Below, one piece after another: positions 7,059 to 11,025 of a DNA stretch of 11,025 nt (the stretch's first letter is position 1; each line of letters opens with the position of its first letter). Below the pieces are notes generated by a model. The model saw only the letters and a program-made list of their open reading frames with translations, did no database searches and had not been told where the DNA came from. Made by a program: the position numbers and the translations under genes. This DNA is from Gemmatimonadota bacterium (GTDB lineage Bacteria; Gemmatimonadota; Gemmatimonadetes; Gemmatimonadales; GWC2-71-9): NCBI GenBank assembly GCA_016713435.1, contig JADJPD010000035.1, positions 1 through 11,025 on the forward strand, given 5' to 3'.

Positions 7059-8033
7059 TCACCAGTGCAGCACGATCTTCCCGAACACCGCATCCTGCTC
7101 CATCGCCGCGTGCGCCCCGGCCGCACTCGCCATCGGATACCTCGCTCCCACCACCGGCCGGAGCCGCGCGCCGAACTGCGGCAGCACCTCCGCCGCAAAC
7201 CGGGCCACCAGCGGCCCGCGCTCGGCGAGCAGCCTCGGCCGCATCACGCTGCCGATGATCTCCAGCCGCTTGCGGAGCACCGGTTCGAGGCTCAGCTCCG
7301 CCCGGGCGCCCTGCAGGAAGCCGAGCAGCACCAGCCGTCCGCGCGGCGCCAGGGCCTCGGTGTTCCAGGCAAAGGCCGGCGCACCGAAGACGTCCACGAT
7401 CACGTCGAACGGTGCCGCCGGCTTCGCGCCGCCGGGGCCCAGCTGGCCTGAGTCCACAGCCTCCGTGAGGCCGAGTACCCGTGCCGCCTCGAGCTTGGCG
7501 GGCGTCCGCGAGCTCCCCGACACCGTGGCCCCAAGCCACGTCCCAAGCTGCACGGCAACGGTGCCGACCCCGCTCCCCACGGCATGGATGAGCACCCGCT
7601 CCCCGGCGGCGAGCCGCCCGCGGAGCACCAGGGCATCCCACGCGGTGAGGTACGCCTCGGGGATCGCGGCGGCATCCGTCAGCTCCATTCCTGGCGGCAC
7701 CGCCAGCGCCTCGTCCTGGTGCACCACCACGTACTCGGCCTGCGCGCCGCCGCCCACCAGGCCCATCACCCGGTCGCCGGCCCGCCAGCGCGTCACGCCG
7801 GGGCCGAGCGCCTCCACCACGCCGGCATCCTCGAGCCCGGGGATGTCCGCCGGCCACCCGGGCGGCGCGGGGTAGCGGCCCAGCCGCTGCAGGATGTCGG
7901 CGCGGTTGAGCCCGGCTGCGTGCACCCGCACCAGGACCTGGCCCTCCCCCGGCACCGGGGTCGGGACCTCGCGCAGCTGGATGACGCCGGCATCCCCGGC
8001 ACCGGCATAGACGAGGGCGCGCATGGGGCTCAC
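7059..8033 (-). CDS. NADPH:quinone oxidoreductase, PIG3-type zinc-free MDR
   Basis: A 324-aa medium-chain dehydrogenase/reductase that would reduce quinones or similar substrates with NAD(P)H in the cytoplasm. Evidence is the N-terminal GroES-like part with AAGLNRADILQRLGRYP (39-55), GLEDAG (66-71) and AGDRVMGLVGGGAQAEYV (85-102), then the Rossmann dinucleotide motif HAVGSGVGTVAVQLG (150-164). The catalytic and structural zinc cysteines of alcohol dehydrogenases are absent, as expected for this subfamily. LEIIGSVMRPR and GKIVLHW at the end also fit. GTG 8033 overlaps the stop of the upstream 102-aa gene as GTGA, which favours this start by coupling. ATG 8024 is the alternative and would shorten the protein by three residues. 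Confidence 0.9.
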   Translation of the reverse strand: MSPMRALVYAGAGDAGVIQLREVPTPVPGEGQVLVRVHAAGLNRADILQRLGRYPAPPGWPADIPGLEDAGVVEALGPGVTRWRAGDRVMGLVGGGAQAEYVVVHQDEALAVPPGMELTDAAAIPEAYLTAWDALVLRGRLAAGERVLIHAVGSGVGTVAVQLGTWLGATVSGSSRTPAKLEAARVLGLTEAVDSGQLGPGGAKPAAPFDVIVDVFGAPAFAWNTEALAPRGRLVLLGFLQGARAELSLEPVLRKRLEIIGSVMRPRLLAERGPLVARFAAEVLPQFGARLRPVVGARYPMASAAGAHAAMEQDAVFGKIVLHW

Positions 8034-8338
8034 TCGAGGAGGGTGTAGCGGCCGGCCAGTTCCCGCCGCAGCGTGGCCACGAAGGCCCGCATCGCCGCAT
8101 CGAACGCCGCCCGGCGCTCCGTGCCCCAGGGCGACGGGCCACCGGGATCGTCCAAGTCGATGCTGGTGTCGAACTCGGCGACGAGCGCCTCGCCCGCCGC
8201 CCGGGTCTCGGCCGAGACGGGCAACGCCGCCAGCGCCACGGCGTAGCCGAACTCGGCCCTGGCGGCGGCATCGACCGCCCAGAGGCAGGTCCCGGCGCCG
8301 GGGTCGAAGAACACGCGGAGGGTGGGCAGCGGTGCCAT
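8030..8338 (-). CDS. Conserved hypothetical protein (102 aa)
   Basis: ATG 8338 (MAPLPTLRVFFDPGAGTCLW) to TGA at 8030-8032. It is a small soluble protein with a beta-like start, one Cys (C18), an acidic patch DTSIDLDDPGGPSPW and a helical end (FDAAMRAFVATLRRELAGRYTLLE). I remember similar short proteins in other high-GC bacteria but know no function. Its stop overlaps the start of the quinone oxidoreductase by four bases, so the two are probably made from one message. No strong Shine-Dalgarno is seen before 8338. The frame stays open upstream, but a longer start has no better support. It faces tag across a 117-bp divergent gap. Confidence 0.68.
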   Translation of the reverse strand: MAPLPTLRVFFDPGAGTCLWAVDAAARAEFGYAVALAALPVSAETRAAGEALVAEFDTSIDLDDPGGPSPWGTERRAAFDAAMRAFVATLRRELAGRYTLLE

Positions 8339-8397
8339 CGGGGATGAGTAACCCGGAGCCGCCCCGTGTTCGACTGCGGCGCGCCGGGCGGCGCCGC

Positions 8398-8426
8398 TTG
8401 CGCCCGCCGGATCCGGGCAGTAACGT
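8398..8426 (+). promoter_or_regulatory. Weak candidate promoter for tag
   Basis: TTGCGC (8398-8403), 17 bp, then TAACGT (8421-8426), about 30 bp before the tag ATG in the divergent gap 8339-8455. Spacing is ideal but each box matches only about half the consensus. The rest of this gap shows no clear operator. Confidence 0.25.
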
Positions 8427-8455
8427 ACCCGAACAAACGCCGAAAGCGAACCGTC

Positions 8456-9061
8456 ATGTCCGCGTACTGCGACATCGCCCCGGGCCACGAATGGCACGGC
8501 CCCTACCACGACGACGAGTACGGCGTGCCGCTCACCGGCGACGACGCACTCTTCGAGCGCCTGGTGCTGGAGATCAACCAGGCCGGGCTCTCGTGGCTCA
8601 CCATCCTCAAGAAGCGCGACGGCTTCCGGCGCGCCTATCACCACTTCGAGGTGGCGCGCGTGGCGCGCTACGGCGCGCGCGACGTGGCGCGGCTGCTCAA
8701 GGACGAGGGGATCATCCGCAACCGCCTCAAGGTCGAGGCGGCCATCGCCAATGCGAAGACGATCCTGGCGCTCCGGAAGACCCACGGCTCCTTCCACCAC
8801 TGGCTCGCCGCGCACCATCCGCGCAGCAAGCCGGAGTGGGTGAAGCTCTTCAAGGGCACCTTCCGCTTCACCGGCGGCGAGATCGTGGGCGAGTTCCTGA
8901 TGAGCACGGGCTGGCTGCCGGGGGCGCACCGCGAGAGCTGCCCCGCCTACGCGCGCATCGCGCGGCTCGGGCCGGCGTGGATGGGGGGTGCGCCGGCTGG
9001 CGAGGGTGCCGTGCGGGGGATTCACCGCAGAGGCGCGGAGGCGCGGAGGGCCGCAGAGTAG
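8456..9061 (+). CDS. tag: DNA-3-methyladenine glycosylase I (Tag)
   Basis: A 201-aa base-excision enzyme that removes 3-methyladenine from alkylated DNA. The start MSAYCDIAPGHEWHGPYHDDEYGVP aligns with E. coli Tag. The zinc-snap ligands are C5, H18, H158 and C162 (GAHRESC). Y17, E39 and W47 match base-pocket residues, within EINQAGLSWLTILKKRDGFR (39-58). GIIRNRLKVEAAIANAK (85-101) is the HhH-region signature. ATG 8456 fits the family's N-terminus, although the Shine-Dalgarno is weak. The last 14 residues (GIHRRGAEARRAAE) are encoded by the left arm of repeat copy B, and the TAG (9059-9061) lies just past that arm. This tail is not part of the family and implies the element replaced or extended the native end. 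Confidence 0.93.
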   Translation: MSAYCDIAPGHEWHGPYHDDEYGVPLTGDDALFERLVLEINQAGLSWLTILKKRDGFRRAYHHFEVARVARYGARDVARLLKDEGIIRNRLKVEAAIANAKTILALRKTHGSFHHWLAAHHPRSKPEWVKLFKGTFRFTGGEIVGEFLMSTGWLPGAHRESCPAYARIARLGPAWMGGAPAGEGAVRGIHRRGAEARRAAE

Positions 9062-9219
9062 CCGCGTACTGATGGGAGGGTGGCCTCGCAGCACGGGCAG
9101 GAAACGGTGCCGGACCCGAACCCACACCCACCAGAACCAGCGAGCTCACCGGTCGGTGCGCCCACCATCCCAGCGCAGTTCCTCTGCGGCCCTCCGCGCC
9201 TCTGCGTCTCTGCGGTGAA
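9021..9219. repeat. Copy B of the terminal-inverted-repeat element (199 bp)
   Basis: The left arm 9021-9058 is identical to that of copy A. The right arm 9182-9219 is its inverted copy with two mismatches in 38. The core 9076-9137 matches copy A (4100-4161) at 56 of 62 positions without gaps and in the same orientation. The spacer between left arm and core is 17 nt here against 49 nt in copy A. It overlaps the end of tag and finishes 25 bp before the ATG of the DnaE-type gene. No coding potential of its own and no clear target-site duplication. Confidence 0.85.
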
Positions 9220-9244
9220 AGCGCACCCCAACCCGGCCACCCCG

Positions 9245-11025
9245 ATGTTCGCCCACCTGCACGTGCATTCGTGGTTCTCCATGGGCACCGGCGTCTCGAG
9301 TCCCGAGGCGCTGGTGGCGGCGGCGGTGGCGCGCGGGGTGCCGGCGCTGGCGTGCACCGACACCAACGGCGTGTACGGTGCCATCGAGTTCCAGCAGGCG
9401 GCACTGGCGCAGGGCGTCCAGCCCATCCTCGGCGCGCACCTCGTCACCGAAGGTGCGGAGGCGATCGCCCTCGCCACCGACGAGCGCGGATGGGGCGCGC
9501 TCTGCCGGGCCATCACCTGGATCCACTGGCACGGGGCGCCCAGCCACCGGGACCGGCCGGCCAACCCCCTCGGCCTCGCCGACGTGCTGGCCGCCGATCG
9601 CGAGGGCCTCATCCTCCTCTCCCGTGACGCGGCCCTGCTCGAGCGGGTGGTGGCCCTCTCCGGCCGGCGCGACGTGTACGCCGAGTTCCGGCCGGGGAAG
9701 GAGCGCCACCTGGTGGCTGCAGGGCGGCGGGACGCATCGGCGTGGCCACGGCGGTGATCGACCCGGGTACTTCGCCCACCCCGAGGACCACGCGCTCCAT
9801 CGCCTGCGCGTGGCCATCCACCACAACACCACCCTCGCGGCGCTCGCCACGCCCGGCACGCCGGTGCGGTAAAGCGGAGGCGGGCGCCTAGCTCCGGACC
9901 GCGGCGGACCTGGCGCGGCACTTCTCGACTGCCCCGACGCCATCGTGCGCGGGCAGGGCATCGTGGAGCGCTGCACCTACCGCATCCCCGTGGGGCAGCG
10001 CGTGGTGGCCCCCCGCTTTGCCTGCCCCGACGACGCGCTGGCCCGGCTCCGCGCCATGGCGTACGCGGGCGCCGAGCGGCGCTACGGCACCGTGGCCCCA
10101 TCACGCGCGACCGATGGAGCACGAAACCGCCATCATCGCGCAGAAGAGGGGCTTCACCGACTACTTCCCTCGTGGTGGGAGGTCATCGTCCGCCGGCCCC
10201 CGCCCTGCGGCCGCGGCTCCGTGGCCAACTCCATCGTCAGCTACTGCCTCGGCATCACCCACGTCGATCCGTTAGGCGCCGGGCTCCTCTTCGAGCGGTT
10301 CCTGAATCCCGAGCGCAAGGACCCGCCCGACATCGACCTCGACTTCCCCTGGGACGAGCGCGACCAGGTGCTGCACAGGTGTTCCAAGTCCCATACCGCG
10401 CCCGCATGGTGGCCAACCACAACTGCTTCCGCCTCCGCGGCGCGCTGCCGAAGGGAGTGGCCAGAGTGCACGGCCGCCGCCGGGCAAGATCCGCGAAGCC
10501 CGCCGCTTCCTGGTTTGCCGACGATGAGATCGGCGGTGCACGGTTTAACTGGCAGGGCTGGTTTCCCCGCGCCTGGCAGGACCTCGCGCCAGGCGCAGCC
10601 GGCTCGTGGGAATGCCGCTGGCACGCTACTCGCTCCATCCCGGCGGCGTGGTGATCGTCGGCGGCGCTCCTCGACTTATCGCCCGAGTGGAGGTAAGCGG
10701 CGCGGGTCCTCGACGGGCACCCCGACCTCATGGTGCCCGTAGTCCGGTCCCGAGAAGGACGGCTGCGCCGGAGGACGCGGGCCTGGTGAAGATCGACCTG
10801 CTCGGCAACCGCTCGCTGGCCGTGATCCGCGACGCCATCCGCCAGGGTGCGGGCTGGCACCGGCATCGCCATCGACTGCACCTCGAGGCGACCCCGAGGA
10901 CGACCCCGCCACCCGCGAAACTCTTCCGCACCGGGCAGACCATGGGCGTCTTCTACACCGAGCCGCGTCGCGCCTCCTCTGCGCCAAGTCGCAGGCGGCG
11001 GCTTCGAGCTGCTGGTGCTCAACAC
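9245..11025 (+). pseudogene. dnaE: DNA polymerase III alpha-type (DnaE) protein, 5' part, multiply frameshifted
   Basis: Begins MFAHLHVHSWFSMGTGVSSP at ATG 9245; the PHP domain (LHVHS, PALACTDTNGVYGAIEF, PILGAHL) is intact to about 9720. After that the protein is spread over all frames: DCPDAIVRGQGIVERCTY (about 9928-9980), GRGSVANSIVSYCLGITHVD (about 10210-10268), LLFERFLNPERKDPPDIDLD with the two catalytic Asp codons at 10335-10337 and 10341-10343, VKIDLLGNRSLAVI with the third catalytic Asp at 10795-10797, and GQTMGVFY near 10935. It runs off the window, so thumb, clamp-binding and C-terminal regions are not seen. All three catalytic acids can be recovered, so a working enzyme is likely in the real genome. 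With an ImuB-like gene nearby, it may be the mutagenic DnaE2/ImuC type rather than the replicative one; I cannot settle this. Confidence 0.82.

Noticed and set aside
8339..8455. LexA-type SOS box upstream of tag
   Set aside because: GAAC occurs near 8431 and 8448 but without the inverted partner at the right spacing, and no CTG-N10-CAG of convincing quality is present.
6976..8475. 499-aa open frame on the - strand
   Set aside because: It is an Arg/Gly/Pro-rich shadow of the quinone oxidoreductase and 102-aa genes in another frame; high GC makes long empty frames common. No family motif is visible in it.
9021..9219. CRISPR-like repeat arrangement
   Set aside because: Only paired inverted arms around a shared core, with no regular direct repeats, no unique spacers and no cas genes.
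9720..11025. Programmed frameshifting in the DnaE gene
   Set aside because: Too many slips in different directions, no slippery site followed by a structure, and the same pattern affects unrelated genes at the other end of the window.

Overview
The window is GC-rich bacterial DNA with dense coding on both strands. High-GC codon use together with this protein mix (an S9 peptidase, DinB-fold proteins, an SPL-like radical SAM protein, an ImuB-like Y-family protein and a second-type DnaE) suggests a soil or freshwater bacterium, possibly Gemmatimonadota. That placement is a guess from composition and protein flavour. No RNA gene or phylogenetic marker is present to confirm it.

Layout on the + strand. 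Positions 1-1514 hold the 3' part of an S9 (DPP-IV-like) peptidase broken by many frameshifts. A clear rho-independent terminator (1565-1606) follows, then a sigma70-type promoter with an inverted repeat over its -10 box (1637-1684) and a 55-residue zinc-ribbon microprotein (1707-1874). Two adjacent DinB-fold genes (1913-2400 and 2411-2923) and an SPL-family radical SAM gene (2936 to about 3995) follow closely, all with single-base frameshifts. Next come a 232-bp element with 38-bp terminal inverted repeats (4013-4244), an intact Y-family polymerase-like gene that has lost catalytic acids (ImuB-like, 4262-5512) and a Lys-rich 53-residue microprotein (5634-5795).

On the - strand, between a terminator-like hairpin (5820-5847) and position 8338, lie three genes read leftward: a conserved 102-aa protein, a PIG3-type quinone oxidoreductase overlapping it by GTGA, and a 366-aa Cys-rich protein of unknown function. 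Returning to the + strand, tag (3-methyladenine DNA glycosylase I, 8456-9061) runs into a second copy of the inverted-repeat element (9021-9219). This copy is followed 25 bp later by a DnaE-type polymerase gene that is badly frameshifted and leaves the window.

How it fits together: SPL-like radical SAM, ImuB-like factor, Tag glycosylase, DnaE-type polymerase and two DinB-fold proteins make a DNA-damage and lesion-tolerance neighbourhood. The most striking structure is that the two polymerase-type genes are each preceded, within 17-25 bp of the ATG, by a copy of the same element. Each copy has 38-bp inverted arms and a shared 62-nt core. It could be an insertion, a shared cis-regulator, or both. 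The frameshifts cluster at 1-4000 and after about 9720, often at short G/C runs, while 4262-9061 is clean. This looks more like uneven consensus quality than true gene decay.
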